A stretch of 64,000 bases of DNA from Porphyromonas cangingivalis (GTDB lineage Bacteria > Bacteroidota > Bacteroidia > Bacteroidales > Porphyromonadaceae). Location of the stretch: positions 1,116,001 to 1,180,000 of the forward strand of contig NZ_LR134506.1 of the NCBI RefSeq assembly GCF_900638305.1, in the 5' to 3' direction. The position numbers and the translations under genes are program-made. Positions 53,694 through 61,430 of the stretch are shown one piece after another; the first letter of the stretch is position 1, and every line of letters begins with the position of its first letter. The notes under the pieces are model-generated. The model was not told where the DNA came from. It was given only the letters and a program-made list of their open reading frames with translations, and ran no database searches.

Positions 53694-53763
53694 GAACCAT
53701 AATCGACGATAACCGACTCTATTCGACGATAACCGACGGTAACCGACTGTAATCAACCGAGGT
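53694..53763 (+). repeat. 10-bp tandem repeat array CGACNRTAAY, locus 2
   Basis: Units at 53694 (degenerate), 53704, 53714, 53724, 53734, 53744 and 53754 (CAACCGAGGT). The consensus equals that of the array at 48381. The last unit begins 25 bp before TATCTTCG, the same distance as at the other locus. Confidence 0.88.
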
Positions 53764-53778
53764 GTGAACCGGCAGTCT

Positions 53779-53786
53779 TATCTTCG
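53779..53786 (+). promoter_or_regulatory. Promoter element behind 10-bp repeats, DUF6078-like gene
   Basis: TATCTTCG, one change from TAnnTTTG, 38 bp before the ATG at 53824. Confidence 0.5.
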
Positions 53787-53823
53787 TGGCGAATATCAAT
53801 CACCAACCAAATAAAAAAACAAC

Positions 53824-54267
53824 ATGAAGACAATGAAAACAAACTTCGACCCCAAGTATCTGACCAAGTCCGTGACTCACTGCCTGAAAGCCACCTGCTC
53901 CCTTGCCGAGAGCTGCCTGCACAACCTTGTACACCGACACCTGCCCCCTCAGAGTTCTTACGTATGCTATGACCCTCGCCTGCAGTCGGACGGAGAGACT
54001 TGCCGGACCTATCTCTCAAACAGGATCATCCGTATGGCCAAGGGGTTTAGGACAGGTATCCAACGTGTACCCCAAAAGGATGCCAAAAAGGCTCGACAGA
54101 CTATTCGATACGAAATGGACTGGGGTGTGAGCACCTACTATGAGTATCGCTCGGGCAAGAGAGCCCTTTCGCCCGAACAGCAAGTCGTCATCTCCGACAT
54201 CCTCCACCGATACGGCATCGAAGGCGAATTCTTTGACGCTTATATAGAGGTCTATCCTTCAGAGTGA
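53824..54267 (+). CDS. DUF6078-like small protein
   Basis: A 147-residue cytoplasmic protein (no signal peptide, no helices in the membrane). The Cys-bearing N-terminus CLKATCSLAESCLHNLVHRHLPPQ and the later basic segment NRIIRMAKGFRTGIQRVPQKDAKKARQTIRYEMDWGVSTYYEYRSGKRALSPEQQ resemble the DUF6078 family of Bacteroidetes, from memory. Function unknown; the Cys/His cluster could bind metal and the basic part nucleic acid. Its promoter follows the 10-bp repeat array, so it is probably tightly regulated. An alternative ATG lies at 53836. Confidence 0.75.
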   Translation: MKTMKTNFDPKYLTKSVTHCLKATCSLAESCLHNLVHRHLPPQSSYVCYDPRLQSDGETCRTYLSNRIIRMAKGFRTGIQRVPQKDAKKARQTIRYEMDWGVSTYYEYRSGKRALSPEQQVVISDILHRYGIEGEFFDAYIEVYPSE

Positions 54268-54365
54268 TAAGGATAAATAGAAACAGAAACGAGGATATGT
54301 CATAATACGCAGACTACCGTATTGCTTACAATATTCGGCTTTCATTCTACACATCTTGGGCATAA

Positions 54366-54406
54366 TAGAAGAGGGTGTGCCGAAACTTCCATTTTGACAC
54401 ACCCTC
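54366..54406 (-). terminator. Terminator of the subtilase/prodomain pair
   Basis: GAGGGTGTG (54371-54379) pairs with CACACCCTC (54398-54406), with an inner AAA/TTT pair; the minus strand continues TTCTATTAT. It lies about 64 bp after the stop of the small gene. Confidence 0.78.
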
Positions 54407-54469
54407 TATCTCGTGTCTGACACAATCGGGATTTACTCCGAGTGTCAGCTACTTGGGAGGAACAACCGT

Positions 54470-54706
54470 TTACAAAGCATGGACTTCTTCGTCCGGTTCT
54501 ATCGCAATAATTTCAGGCTTCTTGGCCAGTGCCAATATATCTTCGGAAGTCAATGTGGCAGAAATAATGCTCTCCGAGAGTTGTTTCGATGGGCGGATAC
54601 CCACTGTTTCTGCGGAGACTCCTTCCTTCAGGATAATCAAAACCTGCCACTGCGCTTTGGAGTTGGCGCGAATTTCGGACTCAAGTGAGGGGTGTATTTT
54701 CTGCAT
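54470..54706 (-). CDS. Stand-alone I9-like subtilase prodomain / putative protease inhibitor
   Basis: A 78-residue protein without signal peptide. Its core, WQVLIILKEGVSAET followed by ATLTSEDILALAKKPEIIAIE and PDEEVHAL, has the beta-alpha-beta-beta-alpha-beta layout and the ending of I9 subtilase prodomains. Residues 52-75 align without gaps to residues 63-86 of the subtilase encoded 83 bp upstream, with about 10 of 24 identical, so it appears to be a paralogue of that prodomain. Stand-alone I9 proteins are known as tight protease inhibitors or chaperones. Inhibition or folding of the neighbouring subtilase is inferred. A hairpin (54733-54765) between the two genes may set their ratio. Confidence 0.78.
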   Translation of the reverse strand: MQKIHPSLESEIRANSKAQWQVLIILKEGVSAETVGIRPSKQLSESIISATLTSEDILALAKKPEIIAIEPDEEVHAL

Positions 54707-54732
54707 AGTTGTAACTCTTAAAGTGTGAACAC

Positions 54733-54765
54733 AGAAGCACTCCCCCTCCTCGGAGGAATGCTTCT
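54733..54765 (-). other. Hairpin between subtilase and prodomain-like genes
   Basis: AGAAGCACTCC pairs with GGAATGCTTCT (one mismatch), with an inner CCTC/GAGG. No T-tract on the minus strand. Confidence 0.6.
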
Positions 54766-54789
54766 ATATAAAATTATTTTGTACGTCTA

Positions 54790-56202
54790 TCAACGTGTAG
54801 CTTCATCACAATTGATCAAGCCGAATCCAAAAGTACTATCGTTGCTGGTGTCTCCCAAGTCAATGGCAGTTCGGGTGATCAACCTTTTGACCTGAGCAGG
54901 TGTGATGCTCGGATACCTCTGGATGATGAGGGCTGCCAAACCTGAAACGTGCGGACAAGCCATACTTGTACCGGACATCTTCGTATAAGAATTATTCAAG
55001 CAGGTAGACTCTACTGAGACTCCCGGAGCAACACATGTCACAGGATTAGATTCATTTACGCATGAACCCCTTGAAGAGAAGGGCGCAATGACACCATTGC
55101 GATCCACAGCACCGACAGCTATAGGGCTGGCATTGGATTCACCTTGCATGAAAGAGTTGGCCGGAGTTCCGACCCAAGGGAAGTGACGTCCATAAGAGTT
55201 TCCTGCAGAAGCAACTACCGTTATTCCGCTGTCTTGGCATCTCTTGATGATCGTAGCCATCGCCACTATAGGCTTGCGGGGATTCCCAAGACTCATGCTT
55301 GCAACATTCATCTTATGGCGAATACACCATTCTAATCCTGCGATGACATAGCTAATAAGCCCAGACCCCTCCTTAGGTAATACTTTTACAGCGTAAAGCA
55401 TCGCCTTGGGAGCAACTCCCACCACTCCATAGCCATTATTCCTGGCAGCGATGATACCTGCACAGTGTGTACCATGTCCATGATCATCATCATAACTGGA
55501 CACGTCAGGAACAAAAGAAGCTCCGCCACAGACGGTCAAATCAACGTGATTGGCAATACCTGTATCCAAAACTGCAACTTTGACACCTCTTCCATCGATC
55601 TTGCGTCGCCAAGCAGATGGTGCTTGCACCAACGAAATATTCCATGGGATCTCTTGGTACACCGTTTCCTCCCGCCTGAATTTATTCGGAATGTTTCTGA
55701 GAAGTGATCTGTATACATCCCGCAACACACGTCTCATTATAAGGTTCTTTTGTGGAGAGATGAATGGTCTATGATGGAGAGGATGCTTGCCGGGTTTGTA
55801 TTTTCTACGATTAGAGCGCTTAGCTTCGGGCAACAATTCCTCAAGAAGGAAGTCCTCGTCAAAATCTTCATCTTCAAGAGAGTTTTCGTCGATTTCTTCA
55901 AGCCCTTCCAAGTCATCTTCTGTATAGCTGTCGTATAGAGGAAAGACTTCGCAATCTTCCTCAACAGCCAAAACTTCGGTCTTCTCAGCAATCTTCTTGG
56001 CCTCCTCAGCTGATAGAGAAAGTCTTGTGACGCCCAGATTTTCGAAGTGTAGGACATCATTTGCCGCAGGCTCTGCTTCGGTCTCCATGAGTGCGACCCC
56101 GTCTTTGTAACGTGTCTTTGCGACTCCTAGCACTTCAATTGCTTTCTCCGCTACAATGTTTCCATCAGTGTAGGTTACTAGATAGGTTTTCTTTTTTTCC
56201 AT
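54790..56202 (-). CDS. Intracellular-type subtilase (S8) with I9-like prodomain
   Basis: A 470-residue subtilisin-family serine protease. Residues 1-87 look like an I9 prodomain (ending LAVEEDCEVF). Residues 88-130 are a very acidic linker, then a basic RSNRRKYKPGKHPLHHRP stretch. The catalytic domain has Asp213 (VAVLDTG), His243 (DHGHGTHCAG), oxyanion Asn335 (ASAGNSYG) and Ser413 (SGTSMACPHVSG). No signal peptide or membrane helix is visible, so it probably acts in the cytoplasm or is released by lysis. The cotranscribed downstream gene encodes a second prodomain-like protein. The 360-bp upstream region is AT-rich with no consensus promoter, so the pair may be an acquired module. Confidence 0.92.
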   Translation of the reverse strand: MEKKKTYLVTYTDGNIVAEKAIEVLGVAKTRYKDGVALMETEAEPAANDVLHFENLGVTRLSLSAEEAKKIAEKTEVLAVEEDCEVFPLYDSYTEDDLEGLEEIDENSLEDEDFDEDFLLEELLPEAKRSNRRKYKPGKHPLHHRPFISPQKNLIMRRVLRDVYRSLLRNIPNKFRREETVYQEIPWNISLVQAPSAWRRKIDGRGVKVAVLDTGIANHVDLTVCGGASFVPDVSSYDDDHGHGTHCAGIIAARNNGYGVVGVAPKAMLYAVKVLPKEGSGLISYVIAGLEWCIRHKMNVASMSLGNPRKPIVAMATIIKRCQDSGITVVASAGNSYGRHFPWVGTPANSFMQGESNASPIAVGAVDRNGVIAPFSSRGSCVNESNPVTCVAPGVSVESTCLNNSYTKMSGTSMACPHVSGLAALIIQRYPSITPAQVKRLITRTAIDLGDTSNDSTFGFGLINCDEATR

Positions 56203-56564
56203 GTTTCATCTGATATTAAGAGTTTTTACATACACGGAGACAAGTCAAAAAACTAACTGTCTCGCTTTCATACTTTTTTTCAAAAATCAAAACTGATGAT
56301 ATTAGGATGTGTTTTCCAAATACAATCAATCAACTGACGTAATATCTACGTGTTTTCGATGGTTAAATCTCAATGTGCGCAATTTATAGATAAATTTCAA
56401 TACTTGCAAATAAAAAGTCACATTTTCTCTATTTATTAACATTCGATCGTACCAAGAGAAGGAAACAAAATTAAACCTGACGCCTAAGTTTGATGCCAAA
56501 CCCGCGTCAGGTTATAAATACTCAACCCAAAGTATGGGTATATGATAGTGGATAAAACCTGGTT
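56203..56564. other. 362-bp AT-rich region upstream of the subtilase
   Basis: No gene. It includes the hairpin terminator of the YqaA-like gene (56466-56512) and a short GAGACA/TGTCTC inverted repeat at 56238-56264 close to the subtilase start. No TAnnTTTG element was found on the minus strand. Confidence 0.55.
56466..56512 (-). terminator. Terminator of the DPP-purD operon
   Basis: ACCTGACGC (56475-56483) pairs with GCGTCAGGT (56504-56512); the minus strand then reads TTAATTTTG. Confidence 0.78.
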
Positions 56565-57014
56565 TCAGAAGAGGGAGATGATCCAGTCCACTGCCTTGAC
56601 CCAGATGAGATAGCGGAAGAGCTTGCCGGCGAGCATGAAGCCTGCGACGGCCCATACATTGGCACGGAGGAGACCAAGGGCAACAGCGAAGAAGTCTCCG
56701 ATACCGGGCAGGAAGACGAAGAAAGCCATCCAAGACCCTTTCTTCTGCAACCATCGGGTGACGCGGTCGAGTTTTTCCTCTTTGAGTTTGAGATACTTGA
56801 TGATCCATTCTTTCTTACCCAAGAGTCCAAGCCAGTAGCAGGTCATCCCACCAAGCCAATTGCCAAGCGTGGCAGCAGTGATGCAGAGGGTGTAACTTGC
56901 CCCGGTGAGAAGGACTCCGGAGAGGACCACTTCCGAACTGAAGGGGAGTATCGTGGCGGCAAGAAAGGCGGCTATGAAGACGCCGATGTATCCGTATTCG
57001 ATGAGGATTTCCAT
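56565..57014 (-). CDS. YqaA/DedA-like membrane protein
   Basis: A 149-residue inner-membrane protein of the small YqaA branch of the DedA/VTT (SNARE-associated) superfamily. It starts with a helix, EYGYIGVFIAAFLAATILPFSSEVVL, with the conserved P-F-S-S-E. LGNWLGGMTCYWLG carries the G-x-x-x-G motif, and FLPGIGDFFAVALGLLR the F-x-P-G-x-x-D motif. DedA-type proteins take part in lipid scrambling and membrane homeostasis; the role of this one is unknown. Last gene of the operon, 9 bp after the neighbouring membrane protein gene. Confidence 0.88.
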   Translation of the reverse strand: MEILIEYGYIGVFIAAFLAATILPFSSEVVLSGVLLTGASYTLCITAATLGNWLGGMTCYWLGLLGKKEWIIKYLKLKEEKLDRVTRWLQKKGSWMAFFVFLPGIGDFFAVALGLLRANVWAVAGFMLAGKLFRYLIWVKAVDWIISLF

Positions 57015-57023
57015 AGAAGTTTC

Positions 57024-57935
57024 TTATTGTCCGAAGAGTGTGTAGAGCATCGTCCCCAAGACTCCAAAGACGATCATGGCCATCAGACCGAGCCAGATCT
57101 TGTCACGGATCGAGGCGTAGAAGACTTGAAGCATCACACAGAGGAAAAAGAGGGAAAGTACCATATAGAGTTCGACAACATTGCCGAACGAGTAGAGCAA
57201 CTGCAGGCCGAAAGTAAGCCAACACAGAATGAGGTGAATACGGGCGAAGAAGCGGTGGCGTTCGAGTGCCCGGGTGTGAAAGTTGTAATAAAAGAGCGAT
57301 ACCGCAAACAGAGCTACGAGATAAGCTCCGTAGAAGATGAGTTCGCTTCCGGGTGTGGGCAGAGTGATCGCCCGAAGCTGTTCAATGTTGCCGAACCACC
57401 ACGCCTTGACCCCATCGATGGTCGGCACCACCGTGAGCACAAAGTCGAACCACCACACAGTGAACCCTCCAAGAAGAATAGCTCCGAAGTGTCGCCAATC
57501 CATAAGATCCATCTTTTTCAGATTGATGATATAGAATGGGATAAGCACCAAGATGCCGGGATGACCGAGGGAGAGCAGGACGAGCAAAAAACCGATGTCG
57601 AAGACGGCAAAGTGCCTCTTGTTGTAAGTATAACTATTGAGGAAGAGTTCGGTCGCAAAGATCCCGATGATCAACAAAAAAAAGATACTCCCCATCCCCT
57701 GACTGCCGGAGAGCAGCAAGGGGACGGAGAGCATCCCGAATAGTGGTATGCCGGCATAGCTGGTAAGCTTGGAGCCGTAGTAGAGCAAGCCGTGACGACG
57801 TATGAGCACGAGGAGAAGGAGCACCAAACCCACTGCGACAAAAGGCGATGAGGACAGAAATGTCATCATCCCACTTTGACTCGGAAGGAGTCTGTCGAGT
57901 AGAGAGAGAGGTGCGTTCATCCTGGCTGTATCCAT
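57024..57935 (-). CDS. Polytopic membrane protein, unknown function
   Basis: A 303-residue protein with eight or nine hydrophobic segments (for example PFVAVGLVLLLLVLI, SIFFLLIIGIFATELFL, FDIGFLLVLLSLGHPGILVLIPFYI, LIFYGAYLVALFAVSLFYY, LGLMAMIVFGVLGTMLYTLF). A loop with NSYTYNKRHFAVFDIG and DWRHFGAILLGGFTVWWFDF is reminiscent of the DUF6427 group of Bacteroidetes membrane proteins; this is a guess. It is embedded between purD and the DedA-like gene with 9-10 bp gaps. Confidence 0.75.
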   Translation of the reverse strand: MDTARMNAPLSLLDRLLPSQSGMMTFLSSSPFVAVGLVLLLLVLIRRHGLLYYGSKLTSYAGIPLFGMLSVPLLLSGSQGMGSIFFLLIIGIFATELFLNSYTYNKRHFAVFDIGFLLVLLSLGHPGILVLIPFYIINLKKMDLMDWRHFGAILLGGFTVWWFDFVLTVVPTIDGVKAWWFGNIEQLRAITLPTPGSELIFYGAYLVALFAVSLFYYNFHTRALERHRFFARIHLILCWLTFGLQLLYSFGNVVELYMVLSLFFLCVMLQVFYASIRDKIWLGLMAMIVFGVLGTMLYTLFGQ

Positions 57936-57945
57936 TGTCCTCCGG

Positions 57946-59226
57946 TCACTTCAAGACATCCTGTCCGATGTCTCTGCGATAGTATATACCTTCGTAGTGA
58001 ATGCCGGAGAGTCTTTCGTAGCTCTTTGCAAGAGCTTCGGAAAGGGTATCCCCGATAGCAGAAACAGCGAGGACACGCCCCCCGGATGTGAGCACGTGAT
58101 CATCACCTGTCTTCGTGCCGGCATGGAAGACTACAGAAGTGTCGGTGTCCGCCCCTATACCGGAGATCGGAAAACCTTTCTTGAAGTCTTCGGGATAACC
58201 TCCTGAGACTGCCACGACAGTGGAGGCGTGGAAGTCCTCTTCGGCCAACTTATGGGAGTGAAGAGTGCCTTCTTTGAGACTGAGGAGTGCAGGTACAAGG
58301 TCTCCCTTGATACGCAACATCACGACCTCTGTCTCGGGATCTCCCATGCGACAGTTGTACTCGATGACATAAGGCTCGCCCTGAACATTGATGAGTCCGA
58401 TAAAGACAAAGCCTTTGTAGTCGATACCTTCGGCTTCCAATCCCTTGATCGTAGGCACGACGATACGCTCCTCTACTTTCTTCAGAAATGCTTCGTCCGC
58501 AAAGGGGACAGGAGAGACAGCCCCCATACCTCCGGTATTGAGTCCGGTATCGCCTTCGCCGATGCGCTTATAGTCCTTGGCCATCGGAAGGAGGGTATAG
58601 TCGTGTCCGTCGGTCAGCACGAAGAGAGAGCACTCGATGCCGGAGAGGAAGGTCTCGACGACGACTCTATTGCCGGCATCTCCAAACTTGCCTCCGAGCA
58701 TCTCCTCCATGGCTGCACAGGCTTCTTCATAACTGTCGATGATAAGGACGCCCTTGCCGGCTGCAAGACCATCGGCCTTGAGGACATAGGGGGAACGCTC
58801 TTCGGTGAGGAGATAAGCCTTGGCCTCTTCGAGTGTCGCAGAGGTGAAAGTGCGGTGCTTGGCCGTGGGGATATTGTGACGAGCCATGAAGTCCTTGGCA
58901 AAGTCTTTGCTGCCCTCGAGCTGAGCCCCGGCCTTGGATGGGCCGATGATGTGAAGCGCCTTGAGATCTTCTTGGGCAGACAAGTAATCGGTGATACCAT
59001 CAACCAACGGAACTTCGGGTCCGACAACCACCATATCAATAGCGTGCTTGCGGATCACATCCGCCACAGCACCGAAGTCAGAGATGGAGACAGCTATGTT
59101 TTCACACCCCGGGAGTTGCCCTGCATTACCGGGTGCGATATAAGTCTTTTGGACAAGGGGGCTACGAGAGATCTTCCAAGCCAATGCTTGCTCTCGTCCG
59201 CCACTGCCGAGGATAAGTACATTCAT
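57946..59226 (-). CDS. purD: Phosphoribosylamine-glycine ligase
   Basis: A 426-residue GAR synthetase, second step of purine synthesis. It begins MNVLILGSGGREQALAWKI (GxGGREHA-type signature with Gln for His), then the ATP-grasp core VLKADGLAAGKGVLI and the metal site EYNCRMGDPETEVVM. Length is normal. It is transcribed after the DPP-like gene (12 bp gap). Confidence 0.96.
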   Translation of the reverse strand: MNVLILGSGGREQALAWKISRSPLVQKTYIAPGNAGQLPGCENIAVSISDFGAVADVIRKHAIDMVVVGPEVPLVDGITDYLSAQEDLKALHIIGPSKAGAQLEGSKDFAKDFMARHNIPTAKHRTFTSATLEEAKAYLLTEERSPYVLKADGLAAGKGVLIIDSYEEACAAMEEMLGGKFGDAGNRVVVETFLSGIECSLFVLTDGHDYTLLPMAKDYKRIGEGDTGLNTGGMGAVSPVPFADEAFLKKVEERIVVPTIKGLEAEGIDYKGFVFIGLINVQGEPYVIEYNCRMGDPETEVVMLRIKGDLVPALLSLKEGTLHSHKLAEEDFHASTVVAVSGGYPEDFKKGFPISGIGADTDTSVVFHAGTKTGDDHVLTSGGRVLAVSAIGDTLSEALAKSYERLSGIHYEGIYYRRDIGQDVLK

Positions 59227-59238
59227 AACTGAGACTTT

Positions 59239-61395
59239 TTAGAGGTGATCAGTGAAGTATCTGGTGATGGTCTTGTACAGATGTACCCTCTCCCCACCCC
59301 TGACATTGTGCTCATGACCGGGGTAGACCATATAGTCAGGCATTGTGCCTGCAGTAACCGCTGCCTTGACAAAGAGAAGTGAGTGCTGCCATACTACGAC
59401 GGGGTCGATATCTCCGTGAATGAGGAGAAGACGTCCCTTGAGATCACCTGCACGGCTGATGAGGTTCGAAGCGGCATAGCCCTCGGGGTTGTCTTGAGGA
59501 GTGTCCATATAGCGTTCGCCGTACATGATCTCGTAGAAAGACCAGTCCATGACAGGGCCTCCGGCGACACCGACCTTGAACACATCAGAGTGTGTCAGCA
59601 TAAGATTAGTTGTCATGAAGCCTCCGAAGCTCCATCCATGTACACCGATACGATCGGCATCGACATAAGGCAAAGACTTGAGGAACTCGACACCCTTCAT
59701 CTGGTCTGCCATCTCGGGTGTACCGAGTTGGCGATGGATGACGGACTCAAATCCCATCCCTCTATTGGCAGAGCCTCGGCTATCGACAGTGAAGACGATA
59801 TATCCCTGCTGAGCCATGTAGTTATCCCAAGTCATACGAAGGCTGCGCCAACTGTCTGTGACAAGTTGTGCGTGTGGACCGGCATACACATAGACAACGA
59901 CAGGGTATTTCTTACCGGCTTCCAACTTGGCAGGACGAGTCATCTTGTAGTAGAGATCCGTCTTGCCGTCAGCTGCCTTGATTGTGCCAAGTTCGACAGT
60001 GGGTACCTTGTATCCTTCGAAGAGATTCTTCGCGGTGTCGAGCGTACGACTCTTGACCTTACCGGTCGTTGTGATGAGCGAAAGTTCGCCGGGTGTATTG
60101 ATGTTTGAGAAGTTGTCAATCACAAGCGACTTATCAGGCGAAATCATCGTAAGGTGGAAACCCTTACCGGGAGTCAGACACTCACGCTTGCCCCCCGAAG
60201 TAGATACCCTCCAGAGAGCCTGTCCCATGTGATAACCCTCGTTTGAGACATAATAGACATACTTGCCCTTGGCATCCATACCGATGAGTGCTTTTACTTC
60301 CCAGTCTCCCGAAGTCAGCTGACGCACCTTCTTTCCTTGTATGTTGTGGAGATAGATGTGATTATAACCCTCCACACGGCTCGTACGTATGAAGAGGTGG
60401 GGACGCCCCGGTACAAACTGAAGCGGAGCAGAAGGCTCCACATACTTATCGTGCGACTCGGTCATGACGACTCCGACCCTCTCTCCTGTCGAAGGCGAAT
60501 AAGAAACAAGGCGACCTTCTTTCTGACTTCTTGCCACTTCGTCTATATAAAAGAGCTTTTCGTCCGGAGACCAAGCCCAGTTGGTGAAGTAAGCCTCACT
60601 TGGCCAGTCGCTCTTGACGACCTGTGTTGTCTTGGTTTGGGTATCATAGATATGCACACTCACCCTCTCACTGTTGCGTCCAGCCATAGGATACTTGTAA
60701 TGTACAAGCTTTGCGATAGGGGCATTCATATCCACGATGGGATAAGCCTCGACGTCTGTACGATCGATCCGATAGTACGCCAGATAACGCCCTGAGGGAG
60801 ACCAAAGCGTGCCCCTGTCGGTGTTGAACTCATTACGGTGTGCCGGCGTACCATAGACGACATCATCCGTACCATCAGTGGTGAGGGTCTCCATATTACC
60901 TTCGGCATCAAGGATAGAAATGTTTTTTCCATCCATGAGAGCGATACGCTTACCCTTTACGGTGAGATCCGTTGTGGCAAACTTGCCATGGTCAAACTTA
61001 TATTTCTGTACAAATGTCTTTGTGCGGCCATCGAAGACAAAAAGCCCCTTTGCACTCTCTGCCACGAGGACATCATTATCCGCATTCATGCTCAAGGATG
61101 GTAGCCCCTTTTCGTCGGCACCGGCAAAAGCCCTCCAAGCATCGAGGGAGAGGAGGTCGTGCTCCTTACCGGCCTTATCGATGAGGAAGTAGGTGTTACC
61201 CTTTCTCACCACTGCACCAAGGTCTGTGACACTCGTCACCTGCAACATTCGAGGGGCTTTTTCGGCATAGCCTTTCCCTCCGGCGATGACGTCATCGAGA
61301 GTCAAGTCCTTCTTCTCTTGAGCAAGAGCAGAAGAGACACCGACAGCAAACACAAGTGCTGCCGCAACAAGCATACGTTTTGAGGTAATTTTCAT
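59239..61395 (-). CDS. DPP-IV-like S9 prolyl dipeptidyl peptidase
   Basis: A 718-residue secreted S9B peptidase: signal peptide MLVAAALVFAVGVSSALAQ, an N-terminal beta-propeller (about residues 40-470) with HRNEFNTDRGTLWSPSGRYLAYYRID, and a C-terminal alpha/beta hydrolase. The triad is Ser589 (GWSFGG), Asp664 (HGDIDPVV) and His696 (GHEHNV). Family members remove N-terminal Xaa-Pro dipeptides from peptides in the periplasm, feeding amino acid fermentation. It is the first gene of an operon with purD and two membrane proteins. Confidence 0.92.
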   Translation of the reverse strand: MKITSKRMLVAAALVFAVGVSSALAQEKKDLTLDDVIAGGKGYAEKAPRMLQVTSVTDLGAVVRKGNTYFLIDKAGKEHDLLSLDAWRAFAGADEKGLPSLSMNADNDVLVAESAKGLFVFDGRTKTFVQKYKFDHGKFATTDLTVKGKRIALMDGKNISILDAEGNMETLTTDGTDDVVYGTPAHRNEFNTDRGTLWSPSGRYLAYYRIDRTDVEAYPIVDMNAPIAKLVHYKYPMAGRNSERVSVHIYDTQTKTTQVVKSDWPSEAYFTNWAWSPDEKLFYIDEVARSQKEGRLVSYSPSTGERVGVVMTESHDKYVEPSAPLQFVPGRPHLFIRTSRVEGYNHIYLHNIQGKKVRQLTSGDWEVKALIGMDAKGKYVYYVSNEGYHMGQALWRVSTSGGKRECLTPGKGFHLTMISPDKSLVIDNFSNINTPGELSLITTTGKVKSRTLDTAKNLFEGYKVPTVELGTIKAADGKTDLYYKMTRPAKLEAGKKYPVVVYVYAGPHAQLVTDSWRSLRMTWDNYMAQQGYIVFTVDSRGSANRGMGFESVIHRQLGTPEMADQMKGVEFLKSLPYVDADRIGVHGWSFGGFMTTNLMLTHSDVFKVGVAGGPVMDWSFYEIMYGERYMDTPQDNPEGYAASNLISRAGDLKGRLLLIHGDIDPVVVWQHSLLFVKAAVTAGTMPDYMVYPGHEHNVRGGERVHLYKTITRYFTDHL

Positions 61396-61430
61396 AATAC
61401 AAAATCAGGTTTGATCATTTTTATTCGTTG

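Larger units (their letters stand above)
53489..53823. other. 335-bp region with two repeat families upstream of the DUF6078-like gene
   Basis: No gene. It holds the 22-bp array (53599-53660), then 33 bp, then the 10-bp array (53694-53763) and a TATCTTCG element (53779-53786). This is the densest repeat region in the window. Confidence 0.7.

Noticed and set aside
58228-59232. 334-codon plus-strand frame opposite purD
   Set aside because: It lies entirely on the antisense strand of a conserved gene.
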